Counted from the stretch's first letter, positions 1 to 7,867 are shown. The stretch: DNA of 64,000 nucleotides from CAVXEH01 sp963805645 (GCA_963805645.1 CAWDVA010000009.1:124001-188000); one strand, 5' to 3'. The notes: generated from the sequence alone by a model not told the origin. Numbers and translations: made by a program.

Positions 1-117
1 CTGTTCGAGGCGCTCGCGGCGGCCCGCTTCTCCGCCGAGACGGGCGAGGACGCGGGATACGCGGGCCCGCGCGCGATCCGCTTCGAGGGGCTGCAGATCA
101 CCGGCGTCGACGCCTGA
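1..117 (+). CDS. C-terminal end of an unidentified protein (5' partial)
   Basis: An open frame enters from the left edge and stops at TGA 115-117, giving 38 residues that end in ITGVDA. I do not recognise the family from so short a tail. The frame is collinear with the next small gene, which starts 22 bases downstream, so the two could be co-transcribed. No start is visible because the gene begins outside the window. Confidence 0.55.
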   Translation: MFEALAAARFSAETGEDAGYAGPRAIRFEGLQITGVDA

Positions 118-139
118 GGGTGGTACGCTCGGACGCGTC

Positions 140-409
140 ATGGCCAAAGGAGACCGCGTCGAGGCGGTCGTCGACACCGGACAGGGAACCCAGACCTTCG
201 TCATCGAGGCGACCCGTGCGGGGCGCCGGATCGAGGTGACGACCAGCCGCGGCGTCGTGGAGGTCAGCGAGGTGACCCGCGGCGGCACCCCGGTGCGCAC
301 CGGGCGCTTCATGTCGAGCCGGCTCATCGCGCTCGTCGAGCACCCCGCCCACGAGAACGAGGCGAAGGTCGAGGTCTCCACCCGGCGCCGCATCACGACC
401 CAGGCCTGA
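140..409 (+). CDS. Small conserved-looking hypothetical protein, 89 aa
   Basis: An ATG opens an 89-residue frame rich in alternating beta-type residues (VEAVVDTG, TFVIEATRAG, IEVTTSRGVVEVSEV), suggesting a small all-beta protein. It has no signal peptide, membrane segment or cysteine. The C-terminal half is basic (TRRRITTQA). It lies 22 bases after an upstream gene tail in the same direction, consistent with an operon. The family is not recognised and no function is proposed. The ORF on the opposite strand is a shadow: its low-complexity Arg/Gly/Ala composition is typical of antisense frames in GC-rich DNA. Confidence 0.6.
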   Translation: MAKGDRVEAVVDTGQGTQTFVIEATRAGRRIEVTTSRGVVEVSEVTRGGTPVRTGRFMSSRLIALVEHPAHENEAKVEVSTRRRITTQA

Positions 410-474
410 CCCCAGGGCGCGGTGCCCTACCCCAACATTGGGTCCAGCCACCGGAACTGACCCGGCCGGGTGGC

Positions 475-651
475 GTGCCGGTGCACCTCCTGGTGGGCGG
501 CGGCATCAGCCACCTGCGCCTCGACGAGGTCACCGCCCGCCAGGTCAGCGGCCGCCGCCACTACGAGTCGGGCGACTACGCCGCCACCCCGGACCGGTAC
601 GAGATCGAGATCACCGGCGGCGCCTCCGACGTCCGCATCGTCCCCCGCTGA
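475..651 (+). pseudogene. Possible C-terminal remnant of a toast_rack/LiaF-like beta protein
   Basis: From GTG 475 a 58-residue frame reads VPVHLLVGGGISHLRLDEV, then RHYESGDYAATPDRYEIEIT and GGASDVRIVPR. This resembles the C-terminal repeats of toast_rack/DUF2154-type putative envelope proteins, in which a GGxxxLxLD strand is followed by a YEIxVxGGAS strand. The usual N-terminal domain with membrane helices is absent and there is no clear Shine-Dalgarno sequence. I therefore read it as a truncated relic, although a genuine short gene cannot be excluded. The overlapping frame from 470 is a low-complexity shadow. Confidence 0.35.
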
Positions 652-688
652 CCCTTCCTGACGCAGCCGCTCCGTCGCGCCACCCACC

Positions 689-892
689 GACTCGTCAGGC
701 GCTGCTGTCACGCGCGGTATCGGCTCCGGCCTCCCACCGACTCGTCAGGCGCTGATGTCCGTAGCGTTAGGTGAGTCAGGGCCGGTCATGTGCCGCTGAC
801 GGGGTCGCGGCCGAGCGTGGCAGGGCACGGTTGGGGCGCCATCGGGCTGACTGAACCTGCCTAACGCTGCTGTGATGCGCAGGTGATAAGTC
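689..892. repeat. Tripartite intergenic repeat, copy A (204 bp)
   Basis: The element begins GACTCGTCAGGCGCTG (689), repeats the same start exactly 50 bp later (739), and ends with an inverted version (CCTAACGCTGCTGTGATGCG from 860, ending AAGTC 892). The inner arms AGCGTTAGG and CCTAACGCT are perfect inverted repeats. Copies at 2474-2678 and 50691-50894 have the same order, spacing and length. It lies between the ends of converging genes and contains no plausible ORF. Confidence 0.75.
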
Positions 893-932
893 AGGTCCGC
901 CAGCAGCGCTTCCACGAGCGCCATGCGGATCC

Positions 933-1403
933 TCAGACCGGGACCCGGAGGTGAATCGGCTGGCGGACCTGCACATCGACAGGGCCGTCCCGGTACGCGG
1001 AGATGACGATCGTGTCGACAGCGGCGTCAGATTGGACCTCGCGGTACCGCACGGTGACTTCCGCCTGGTGTGAGATCCGCTCCAGGCGCTCGACGATCAC
1101 GTATGGACAGTGACGGTGCCTGCAGTAGTCCAGCGGATCGGTGTGAGCGACGGTCGCGCCACGAATCTCCATCGGCAGCGAAGACCTGACGTGCGGCGCC
1201 TCGGCGAACAGCGCGGCCAGGGCACGGGACGCGTCGTCGTGGCACCGGAACGGGTCGACGCCCTCGCATGTCAGCGGCAAGCTGGAAGGCAGGACCTCCA
1301 GGTGGTTGGCCCAGCTCCACGCGGCAACGCAGCCGAGCGCCAGCACGGCCGATGCCAGCGCCACCACGGTGAACGACCGGAGTCGCCGATTCAACCTGGA
1401 CAT
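933..1403 (-). CDS. Single-pass membrane or secreted hypothetical protein, third gene of ECF operon
   Basis: The ATG at 1403 starts a 156-residue protein with a basic N-terminus (MSRLNRRLR) and one hydrophobic segment at about residues 11-32, then an extracytoplasmic domain with several cysteines (LTCEGVDPFRCHDD, DYCRHRHCPYVIVERLER). The paired cysteines suggest disulphides. The family is not recognised. It overlaps by about 13 bases the probable true end of the upstream anti-sigma-like gene, so it is likely the third gene of the sigma operon. Because of an apparent frameshift upstream, the same reading frame also runs back into the anti-sigma gene, and an automated caller could fuse the two into one 330-residue protein. 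Confidence 0.6.
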   Translation of the reverse strand: MSRLNRRLRSFTVVALASAVLALGCVAAWSWANHLEVLPSSLPLTCEGVDPFRCHDDASRALAALFAEAPHVRSSLPMEIRGATVAHTDPLDYCRHRHCPYVIVERLERISHQAEVTVRYREVQSDAAVDTIVISAYRDGPVDVQVRQPIHLRVPV

Positions 1404-1925
1404 CGTCGGCCGGGGTCTCCGGCAATGTCGAACGGAATCCCTGTCGCATCGTCGATCCGCACCACGTCCGTTGGCGAAATGGGGAACACCAGGTGCCGAT
1501 ACGGGCTCCCGGAAGCCAGCGAACGGACCGCAGGCGCGCACGGTCCAGGTGATCGATCCGCCGCCTCCGCCGGCCGCGACGCTCAGGATGTCGACCGATG
1601 GCGCCGGCTCGTCGCCGGGCCACAGGGCTGCTCCGTTGTTGAGCATCTCGGTCACCGTCGAGGCGGCATCTGCCGCGGTCATCCGCGGGTGGAGCCCTGC
1701 GGGCACGTCGACGGTGTACGCATCGGCCCCGCGGCCGCCCACCAGCAGGAAGGCCACGATCGCCGCGATCACCAGCACGACGGCGACCAGGACCAGCACC
1801 CAGCGCGGGGTGCGGTACGGACGAGCCCCGCCGAGCTCGGCCACCGACGGCGCAGGGCGAGCCGGCAGCCCATCCACCAGTGCGGCCAGGCGGGTATCGA
1901 GCGCGGGGTCGGCTCGGTAGGTCAC
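1391..1925 (-). CDS. Putative anti-sigma membrane protein, apparently frameshifted
   Basis: A GTG start at 1925 overlaps the sigma-factor stop (GTGA). The product has a short cytoplasmic N-terminus, a transmembrane helix (WVLVLVAVVLVIAAIVAFLL, about residues 38-57) and an outer domain. The first frame runs well to about CGPFAGFREPV; a convincing C-terminus then continues in another frame (YRHLVFPISPTDVVRIDDAT onwards) and stops at 1391. One base is therefore gained or lost near 1495-1530. No HxxxCxxC zinc motif is present, so the anti-sigma role rests on position and topology only. The mature protein would be roughly 178 residues. Confidence 0.55.
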
Positions 1926-2383
1926 GGCTCCAGCTCCCGCCGCAGCACGGCCTTGTCGCGGCTGATCCAGCTGCCCACCGTCCCGGCCGGCACGCCCAGC
2001 ATCGACCCGACCTCCGCCTGGGTGTAGCCGTCGACCACGTGGAGCACCAGTGCGGCCCGATGGCGCGGCTCCAGCGTCCCCACCGCGGCCCACAGGTCCG
2101 GGTCGGTCGCCGGCTGCCAGGCCGGCGACGGCGCCATCGGTCTCTGAAGGAGGGACCAGCGACGGCGACGCCGGAGCTCGTTGAAGGCCAGCCGCAGACC
2201 GATGGTGTAGAGCCAGGCGCGGACATCGGCTCCGTCGAAGCGAGCCCAGGCGCGGTAGGCGCGCAGGTAGGCCTCCTGCGCGGCATCCTCGGCCGCGTGC
2301 GGATCGCGCAGGACAAGCGTCAGGCGCTGCAGGAGCGCCGGGTAGTGGGGTGCCACGGCTGCCTCGAACGTCGCTGGGTCCAC
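1922..2383 (-). CDS. ECF-family RNA polymerase sigma factor
   Basis: A 153-residue sigma-70 family protein of the extracytoplasmic function type. Region 2 is seen in FEAAVAPHYPALLQRLTLVL and DPHAAEDAAQEAYLRAYRAW; region 4 contains LEPRHRAALVLHVVDGYTQA, then EVGSMLGVPAGTVGSWISRD, a helix-turn-helix for the -35 element. The GTG at 2383 is chosen because GGGAGGGAACC lies just upstream; an in-frame start farther out lacks such a site. The downstream gene overlaps by four bases and encodes the likely membrane partner, the usual sigma/anti-sigma arrangement. Repeat copy B occupies the upstream spacer and might contribute to promoter architecture. Confidence 0.88.
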   Translation of the reverse strand: MDPATFEAAVAPHYPALLQRLTLVLRDPHAAEDAAQEAYLRAYRAWARFDGADVRAWLYTIGLRLAFNELRRRRRWSLLQRPMAPSPAWQPATDPDLWAAVGTLEPRHRAALVLHVVDGYTQAEVGSMLGVPAGTVGSWISRDKAVLRRELEP

Positions 2384-2473
2384 GGTTCCCTCCCGAACGA
2401 GACAACACCGCGTGCCCGCCGATTGTTGCACCGGCGGAGCCTGTTCGGCCGATGTCGCCCGGCGGGGCCGCTC

Positions 2474-2678
2474 GACTCGTCAGGCGCTGATGTCAGGCGC
2501 GGTATCGGCGCAAGCAGCGCGCCGACTCGTCAGGTGCTGCTGTCCGTAGCGTTAGGTGAGTCGGGGCCGGTCATGTGCCCGCTGACGAGGCCGCGTCCGA
2601 GCGTGGCAGGGCACGTTTGGGGCGGCATCGGGCTGACTGGACCCGCCTAACGCTGCTGTGATGCGCAGGTGACGACTC
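2474..2678. repeat. Tripartite intergenic repeat, copy B (205 bp)
   Basis: Closely similar to copy A. GACTCGTCAGGCGCTGATGT starts at 2474, a second direct arm starts at 2524 (exactly 50 bp later), and the inverted arm runs CCTAACGCTGCTGTGATGCG from 2646 to GACGACTC at 2678. It fills most of the 341-base gap between the sigma factor's 5' end and the 3' end of apbE. No ORF is supported here. Its identity to copy A is high across the central part as well (for example GAGCGTGGCAGGGCACG in both). Confidence 0.75.
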
Positions 2679-2724
2679 CAGCGGCGGCGGAGCGCCCTGG
2701 CGGCGGAGCGCCGCGGCGACGCGC

Positions 2725-3552
2725 TCAGGCAGCGGGGTGCGCGGAGGGCACCGCGTCGGCCAGCAGCGGACCGATGATCGGGCTCCACAGGACGCGCTCG
2801 TCGGCGGTGATGGCGTAGACGCCGTAGCCGGGATGGCGCGCAACCCAGTCCAGGCCGGCAAGGCCCATGGCGAAGGCGGTGGTGGCGTAGGCATCGGCGT
2901 ACGTCAGGCTGGGCCCGACCACCGTCACGCTCAGCAGCTCGCGCGGCGCCTCGTCACTCCCGGGAACCCGGATATGGTCGCCGCGCTCGTACGCGGCCGA
3001 GGTCGCCACCGCGCCGCGCCGCACCTCGAGGACCCGGGCCACCCGGTCGGCCAGGAACGGGTGCCGGATCCCCACCCGCCAGCCACGACCCGGCGCCGGC
3101 TCGCCGCGGACCAGGATGTCGCCACCAGCGTTGATCGCGAAATTCCGCGCTCCCGCCGCGTCGAGCAGCAGGGCGGCCTCGTCCACGGACCAGCCCTTCA
3201 CCACGCCGGAGGGGTCCAGGGATCCATCGGCGCGGTGGCCGCGCGCGTCGAAGAGTCCGCCGGACTCGACGGACAGCTCGTCACACAGGGCCAGGACCTG
3301 GCGCAGGTCGAGGCTCGCCTCACGCTCGGGCAGCTCGCCACGGGCGATCCGGCTGATCTCGCTGTCGGCCCGGTAGGTGCTGAAGCGCCGGTCCACGTCG
3401 CGCAGCCAGGCGAAGGCGTCGTCGAGCGCGGCAATCGGCACGCCCGCGTCCCGGATCCGGATCCCCACGGCGGTGCCCATCACGTGCTCGACACGGCCCA
3501 GCGCCACGGCGGCATCGGGCATGGGCCGGATGCCGGACGGCTGCTCAGCCAT
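2725..3552 (-). CDS. apbE: ApbE family FAD:protein FMN transferase
   Basis: A 275-residue ApbE-type flavin transferase. It transfers FMN from FAD to a Thr or Ser of a target protein's SGAT-type motif, needs Mg2+, and normally acts outside the membrane. Visible family motifs are HVMGTAVGIRI near the N-terminus, LDPSGVVKGWSVDEAALLL, NFAINAGGDI, the substrate segment SAAYERGDH, and the metal-site region TYADAYATTAFAMG. No clear signal peptide is visible, so export is uncertain. ATG 3552 is preferred over the longer ORF, whose extra N-terminus is low complexity. The gene overlaps the stop of an FMN-binding protein by eight bases, which identifies its likely substrate. Confidence 0.9.
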   Translation of the reverse strand: MAEQPSGIRPMPDAAVALGRVEHVMGTAVGIRIRDAGVPIAALDDAFAWLRDVDRRFSTYRADSEISRIARGELPEREASLDLRQVLALCDELSVESGGLFDARGHRADGSLDPSGVVKGWSVDEAALLLDAAGARNFAINAGGDILVRGEPAPGRGWRVGIRHPFLADRVARVLEVRRGAVATSAAYERGDHIRVPGSDEAPRELLSVTVVGPSLTYADAYATTAFAMGLAGLDWVARHPGYGVYAITADERVLWSPIIGPLLADAVPSAHPAA

Positions 3553-4057
3553 TGGCCTGGTCCAGGATCGCCTGCACGGACTGCGCGTACGCGTACGAGG
3601 TGTACGTGGCACCGCTGATCAGGTCGATCTGCGCCCCCTGCGCCGTGAGGACTTCCTGGCGCAGGATCGGGGCGACGTAGCTGCTGATCTGCGCCGATCG
3701 CTGACGGTCATTCGGCAGCTGCAGCGCCTGCACGTCGCTGATCTTCCCGTTGGAGAAGGTGACCTGCAGCTGAACCGTCCCGAAGCGGGTCTGAAGCGCG
3801 GGCCCGGTCACGGTCCCGTTGCCCGTTCCTCGGCCACCCTGCTGGGGCGCCGGGGTGGCGCCCGCGCCGCCGGGGTTCGCAACGGTGCCCCCCGTGCCGC
3901 CGGTGCTGCCATCCCCGGTGCCGCCGTTGCCGCCAGTCGAGCCAGTCCGCGGCAGGGTCTGCACCGGCGTATCCGGCGTCTTGAAGCTGAAGAGCAGGGC
4001 CAGCCCGAGGGCCGTGACGGCCGCAGCGATGACCCCGCGTTTCGGCAGCATCGGCAC
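3545..4057 (-). CDS. Exported FMN-binding domain protein (flavinylation target)
   Basis: A 170-residue protein with an N-terminal membrane anchor (AAAVTALGLALLFSF), a long Gly/Thr-rich flexible linker (about residues 38-80), and a C-terminal FMN_bind domain. The domain shows FGTVQLQVTFSNGKISDVQA and the covalent flavin site DLISGATYTSYAYAQSVQAI, where the Thr of SGAT is the residue ApbE modifies in NqrC/RnfG-type proteins. It sits between the transmembrane reductase and apbE with very short spacing. It is likely an extracytoplasmic one-electron carrier accepting electrons from the reductase. A GGAG site lies upstream of the ATG. Confidence 0.88.
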   Translation of the reverse strand: MPMLPKRGVIAAAVTALGLALLFSFKTPDTPVQTLPRTGSTGGNGGTGDGSTGGTGGTVANPGGAGATPAPQQGGRGTGNGTVTGPALQTRFGTVQLQVTFSNGKISDVQALQLPNDRQRSAQISSYVAPILRQEVLTAQGAQIDLISGATYTSYAYAQSVQAILDQANG

Positions 4058-4069
4058 GAGCTCGGTCTC

Positions 4070-5443
4070 CTAGTAGCTGAAGCGTTCCATGTGGATCTGG
4101 GCCTCCGGGACCCGCAGGGCCCGCAGGCTGCGGTGGACCGCGTTCATCATGGGGATGGGCCCGCACACGTAGACATCGCGCTGCCGCACGTCGGGCACCA
4201 GCTTGCCGAGCTCGCGAGGCGTCAGCGGGTCGCGCTTCACCTCGCGACCGCGTGCGCCCACGAGATAGTGCATCCGGTCGCCGCGCTCCCGGACCAGCTG
4301 GTCGAGCTCCTCGCGGAAGACGACATCGTTCCAGTCCGATGCCCGGTACAGGACCGTCACCGCTCCTCGTCCCGCCGGCAGCTCCTCGAGGAGCGCTCGC
4401 AGCGGGGTGATGCCGATTCCGCCGGCCACCAGCAGGACCCGCTTCCGGCGTCGCAGCGCCCCGGTCAGCGCCCCGTACGGGCCCTCCGCGAAGACCCGGG
4501 TCCCGGGCTTGAGGGCCAGGAGCCGGCGCGAGTAGTCGCCCAGGTCCTTGATGGTGATCCGCAGGTTGTCCCCGTTGGGCGCGGACGACAGCGAGAACGG
4601 GTGCGCCCGCCACCATCCGTCCCCGGCCAGGAAGCGCCAGACGAAGTACTGCCCGGCGCGGCAGGCGAGCTGGTCGAGGTCCTGCCCGGTGATGTAGACC
4701 GATACGACCCCGGGCCCTTCGGGCACCACGGCCGCGACCCGGAGCTTGTGGCGCAGCGACAGCGCGATTGGCTGGCCGATGCGGAACACGACGATCAGGC
4801 CGGCTGCGGCGATGTACAGGCCGATCCAGAAGAGGCGGGCGACCGGGTCATCGGTGAAGTCGGTGCCCACCGCGAGCTCGTGCCCGAAGCCGAGGGCGAT
4901 GGCCAGGTACGCGTACAGGTGCAGCCCGTACCACGTCTCGTAGCTGACCCGGCGCTGGACCGCCCTCATGGACATCACCGCCACCATGATCAGCAGGCCC
5001 AGGGCGACCGTCGCCATCAGCACGTACGGGTAGGTGGCCAGGAGCGTCCACGCCTCGCCGGGGACGGAGCTCGAGAGGCCCATGGCATAGCCCAGGGTGG
5101 TGAACACCGCGTGGCCCAGCAGGAGCCACAGGACGCTGAAGCCGATCCATCGGTGCCAGACCGCCAGGCGCTCCATGCCCACCTGCTGGTCGAGCCAGGG
5201 GGAGCGGGACATGAGCACCAGCTGGACAAGGGCCAGGTAGGTGCCGACCAGGGCGGTGACCTGGCCGGCGGCGGTGAGGATGCCGGACGGGGTGTTCAGC
5301 TGATCGAGCCCGCCGTGGCGGACCCACATGCCGACCACCAGCGCGCCGACACCGAGGAGGATCCCCCCGATGTCGGCAGGCCGGATGGACCAGAGTCGCG
5401 GAACCGGGACCCGGTTCAGGCGGCGGCTGATGGTCGGCTGCAT
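4070..5443 (-). CDS. Ferric-reductase-like transmembrane flavoprotein oxidoreductase
   Basis: A 457-residue fusion. The N-terminal half has about six hydrophobic helices with haem-ligand-type histidines (LAVWHRWIGFSVLWLLLGHA and YGLHLYAYLAIALGFGHE), matching the ferric reductase-like domain. The C-terminal half is a ferredoxin-NADP reductase module: FAD-binding HPFSLSS, a phosphate loop LVAGGIGITPLRALLEELPA, and the NAD-binding end VYVCGPIPMMNAVHRSLRAL. It likely moves electrons from cytoplasmic NAD(P)H through FAD and b-type haems to the outside. It is followed 12 bases later by the FMN-binding protein and then apbE, and preceded by an HtrA-like protease. Confidence 0.9.
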   Translation of the reverse strand: MQPTISRRLNRVPVPRLWSIRPADIGGILLGVGALVVGMWVRHGGLDQLNTPSGILTAAGQVTALVGTYLALVQLVLMSRSPWLDQQVGMERLAVWHRWIGFSVLWLLLGHAVFTTLGYAMGLSSSVPGEAWTLLATYPYVLMATVALGLLIMVAVMSMRAVQRRVSYETWYGLHLYAYLAIALGFGHELAVGTDFTDDPVARLFWIGLYIAAAGLIVVFRIGQPIALSLRHKLRVAAVVPEGPGVVSVYITGQDLDQLACRAGQYFVWRFLAGDGWWRAHPFSLSSAPNGDNLRITIKDLGDYSRRLLALKPGTRVFAEGPYGALTGALRRRKRVLLVAGGIGITPLRALLEELPAGRGAVTVLYRASDWNDVVFREELDQLVRERGDRMHYLVGARGREVKRDPLTPRELGKLVPDVRQRDVYVCGPIPMMNAVHRSLRALRVPEAQIHMERFSY

Positions 5444-5450
5444 GCCTCGG

Positions 5451-6677
5451 TCAGCCGCCGGTCTGAGCCGGCAGGGTACCCAGGGTGAGGGTCAGGGTCA
5501 GCGTGCTGGAGCCTCGCTGGACCGTGAGGGTGACCGCATCGCCCGGGGCGTGGGTGACGATGAGGCTCGACAGGTCGTGCGTGTCGTCGACGGTCTGCCC
5601 GTCCACGGCGGTGATGATGTCGCCATCCTTGAGCCCGACCTTGGCAGCCGGAGTCCCGGACAGCACGCCGGTGGACCCGTTGGTGGGCGGACCAATGAGC
5701 GCGCCATGGTCAACGGGGAGGTTCTGCTGCTGGGCGAGCCCCTTGGTGACCGGCTCGTAGTAGATGCCGATCCAGGGCCGCGTCAGCGGCTTGCCGGCCA
5801 GCGCCTCGCTCATGATGCCCTTGGCGGCGTCGATGGGGATGGCGAAGCCGATGCCCTGCGCGCCCTGGTTGACCGCGGTGTTGACGCCGATGACCTGGCC
5901 CGCGGAGTTGAGGAGCGGGCCGCCGGAGTTGCCCGGGTTGATGGCGGCATCGGTCTGGATCAGGTTGTTGAGCCGCTCGGAGCTGGTCTGGCTCACGTCG
6001 CCGGCGGTGATCTGGCGGCCGAGACCGGAGACGACGCCGGTGGTCACGGTGTTCTGGAACGTGCCCAGCGGGTTGCCGATGGCGATCGCCAGCTGTCCCT
6101 GCTCAAGAGCGGCGCTCGAGCCGATGGGCGCGGTCGGCAGGCCGGTGGCGTCGACCTTGACGATGGCAAGGTCGGTCAGGGTGTCGATGCCGTAGACCGT
6201 GCCGGTGAAGGTCCGGGTGTCGGCCAGGATGACCTTGATCTGCTGGGCGCCATCCACGACGTGGCGGTTGGTGAGGATCCAGCCGTTGGGGTCGAAGATG
6301 AAGCCGGATCCGGTGCCACCCCCGCCGAAGCCGGAGCTGATCTGGATGGTGACCACCGCCGGGGAGACCTTCTGCACGGCGTGGATGACCGCGGAGCTCT
6401 CGTTGAGCTGGACGTTGCTGACCGTGGTGCCGCCCGAGGTGGTGGTGGCACCGGTGGCGGTGATGGCCGCGCCGCGGTCCATCAGGTTCGAGACGGCGAC
6501 CGCGCTGAGCGCGCCGGAGACCATGCCGATCACCAGCGCAAGGACGATGAACGGGACCCACCACGCCCGCCGGCGCTCGGCGGCACGGACGGCCGTCTCA
6601 GGGCGCGTGGGGGTCGGGGGGAGGTACGCGGACCCCGGTGTCCCGTCCGGGGTCTGCTGGTCTGGCAGGTGCATCAT
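5451..6677 (-). CDS. HtrA/DegP-like membrane-anchored serine protease with PDZ domain
   Basis: A 408-residue protein: a proline-rich cytoplasmic N-terminus, one transmembrane helix (VPFIVLALVIGMVSGALSAV, about residues 41-60), a trypsin-like domain and a C-terminal PDZ domain. The triad is visible as TNRHVVDGA (His), DTLTDLAIVKVD (Asp) and AAINPGNSGGPLLNSAGQVI (Ser). The PDZ part includes GTPAAKVGLKDGDIITAVDG. It probably degrades or refolds damaged extracytoplasmic proteins. The start ATG 6677 is chosen because the upstream extension is low complexity. Its stop lies seven bases before the reductase start, so it is likely first in a four-gene operon. Confidence 0.9.
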   Translation of the reverse strand: MMHLPDQQTPDGTPGSAYLPPTPTRPETAVRAAERRRAWWVPFIVLALVIGMVSGALSAVAVSNLMDRGAAITATGATTTSGGTTVSNVQLNESSAVIHAVQKVSPAVVTIQISSGFGGGGTGSGFIFDPNGWILTNRHVVDGAQQIKVILADTRTFTGTVYGIDTLTDLAIVKVDATGLPTAPIGSSAALEQGQLAIAIGNPLGTFQNTVTTGVVSGLGRQITAGDVSQTSSERLNNLIQTDAAINPGNSGGPLLNSAGQVIGVNTAVNQGAQGIGFAIPIDAAKGIMSEALAGKPLTRPWIGIYYEPVTKGLAQQQNLPVDHGALIGPPTNGSTGVLSGTPAAKVGLKDGDIITAVDGQTVDDTHDLSSLIVTHAPGDAVTLTVQRGSSTLTLTLTLGTLPAQTGG

Positions 6678-6769
6678 GCCCCACAGGGTGCCAGCCGATT
6701 CTGAACATCGTCTGAGAATGCGACCCTTCATCCCCGCCCAGACCCCGGGCAGGATCTGAACCCAGAGTG

Positions 6770-6797
6770 CTACGGGTCCGTAGTATCTTCGGAAGAT
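6770..6797. promoter_or_regulatory. Two adjacent palindromes in a divergent promoter region
   Basis: CTACGGGTCCGTAG (6770-6783) is a 6 bp perfect inverted repeat with a 2 bp centre. It is followed one base later by ATCTTCGGAAGAT (6785-6797), a 6 bp perfect inverted repeat with a 1 bp centre. They lie in the 155-base gap between the divergent htrA-like gene and the propeller lipoprotein, about 36 bases before the latter's ATG. Such paired palindromes are typical operator candidates; no cognate regulator is evident nearby. Confidence 0.4.
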
Positions 6798-6832
6798 CGG
6801 ACCCGACCGAGCCTGAACGGGGTAGAGCACGC

Positions 6833-7867
6833 ATGACCCGACCGCCTGCGCGACCGCGACACCGCATGCTGGCACCGCTGGCAGCTGCCCTCCTGCTGGC
6901 GGCCTGCTCAGCCTCGAGCGGCGGGGGGACCGCCAGCACGTCTCCGACGAGCTCCACGCCGTCTGCCGGCGAATCGGCGGCGACGCCGGTGGCCACACCG
7001 GCCGGCACACCGCTCCCCGGCACGCTGGGAACGATCCACGTGGGGAGCGGCCCGTGCGCCCTGGAGACCGCACCGGACGGACGCGTCTTCGTCACGCTCT
7101 ACAACGCGGGCTCGGTGGTCACGGTGGACCCCTCCAGCGGCGCGGTCACGGAGCTGGCGAAGGTCAGCGGGACGCCCTGCGGCGTCGCGTGGGCGGACGG
7201 GTCGGTGTGGGTCGGGGTGCTTGGCGCCCACAAGCTCATTCGCCTGGATCCGGACAGCGGCGCAGTCCAGCAGACGATCGACCTCAAGGGGGATCCATGG
7301 GACGTGCAGCCCGGCGGCGGCTACGTGTGGGTCGCCGACCGCGGTCTCCCCGGCGTGGTGGGGTACGACGAGAAGACCGGCGATCCGGGGCCCACGGTCA
7401 CCACCGGCTACGATCCGACCGGCATCGCCTACGTCGACGGGCACCTGTGGGTAACGCTCCAGGGACCGCACAAGGTCGTTCGCCTCGATGCCGCCGGCAC
7501 GGCCGAGGAGGTCACCGCGGACGTGGGCTCGCGGCCGACCTGGTTCGCCGATGGCGACGGCACCCTGTGGATCACCGACAACGGCGGCACCGTCCATCGC
7601 ATCGACCCCGGCAGCGGACAGTCGATCGCCGACATCGACCTGGGCGGCAGCCCGCGCGACCCGGTCTTCGCATTCGGGGCGCTCTGGGTGGCCAACGGCG
7701 CCGACGGGGTGCTGAGCCGGATCTCGCCCGACACGAACGCGGTCACCGGCACGCTGCAGCTCAAGCCGGGGATCTGGACCGTCGAGCAGGTCGGCAACGA
7801 GCTGTGGGTGGAGGACTACGCCGGGCAGGACATCTATCGCGTGGACCCGGCCAGCGTCGGGAACTGA
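6833..7867 (+). CDS. Lipoprotein with YncE/Vgb-like beta-propeller
   Basis: A 344-residue protein with a lipoprotein signal (basic start, LAAALLLAACSAS, lipidated Cys about residue 23), a Ser/Thr/Pro-rich linker, and about seven propeller blades of the NHL/virginiamycin B lyase-like type (ALETAPDGRVFVTLYNAGSV, KLIRLDPDSGAV, GTLWITDNGGTVHRIDPGSG). These propellers typically bind ligands or partners; no catalytic residues for true Vgb lyase activity can be assigned, so enzymatic function is not proposed. The ATG at 6833 is preferred over an upstream in-frame start because it gives an intact signal peptide. The stop overlaps the next start (TGATG), indicating translational coupling with the cupin lipoprotein. 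Confidence 0.8.
   Translation: MTRPPARPRHRMLAPLAAALLLAACSASSGGGTASTSPTSSTPSAGESAATPVATPAGTPLPGTLGTIHVGSGPCALETAPDGRVFVTLYNAGSVVTVDPSSGAVTELAKVSGTPCGVAWADGSVWVGVLGAHKLIRLDPDSGAVQQTIDLKGDPWDVQPGGGYVWVADRGLPGVVGYDEKTGDPGPTVTTGYDPTGIAYVDGHLWVTLQGPHKVVRLDAAGTAEEVTADVGSRPTWFADGDGTLWITDNGGTVHRIDPGSGQSIADIDLGGSPRDPVFAFGALWVANGADGVLSRISPDTNAVTGTLQLKPGIWTVEQVGNELWVEDYAGQDIYRVDPASVGN

Noticed and set aside
3377..5488. A 703-residue plus-strand ORF opposite the flavin operon
   Set aside because: It is rich in Arg, Gly, Asp and His repeats typical of an antisense frame in GC-rich genes, while the minus strand carries clear domains throughout.
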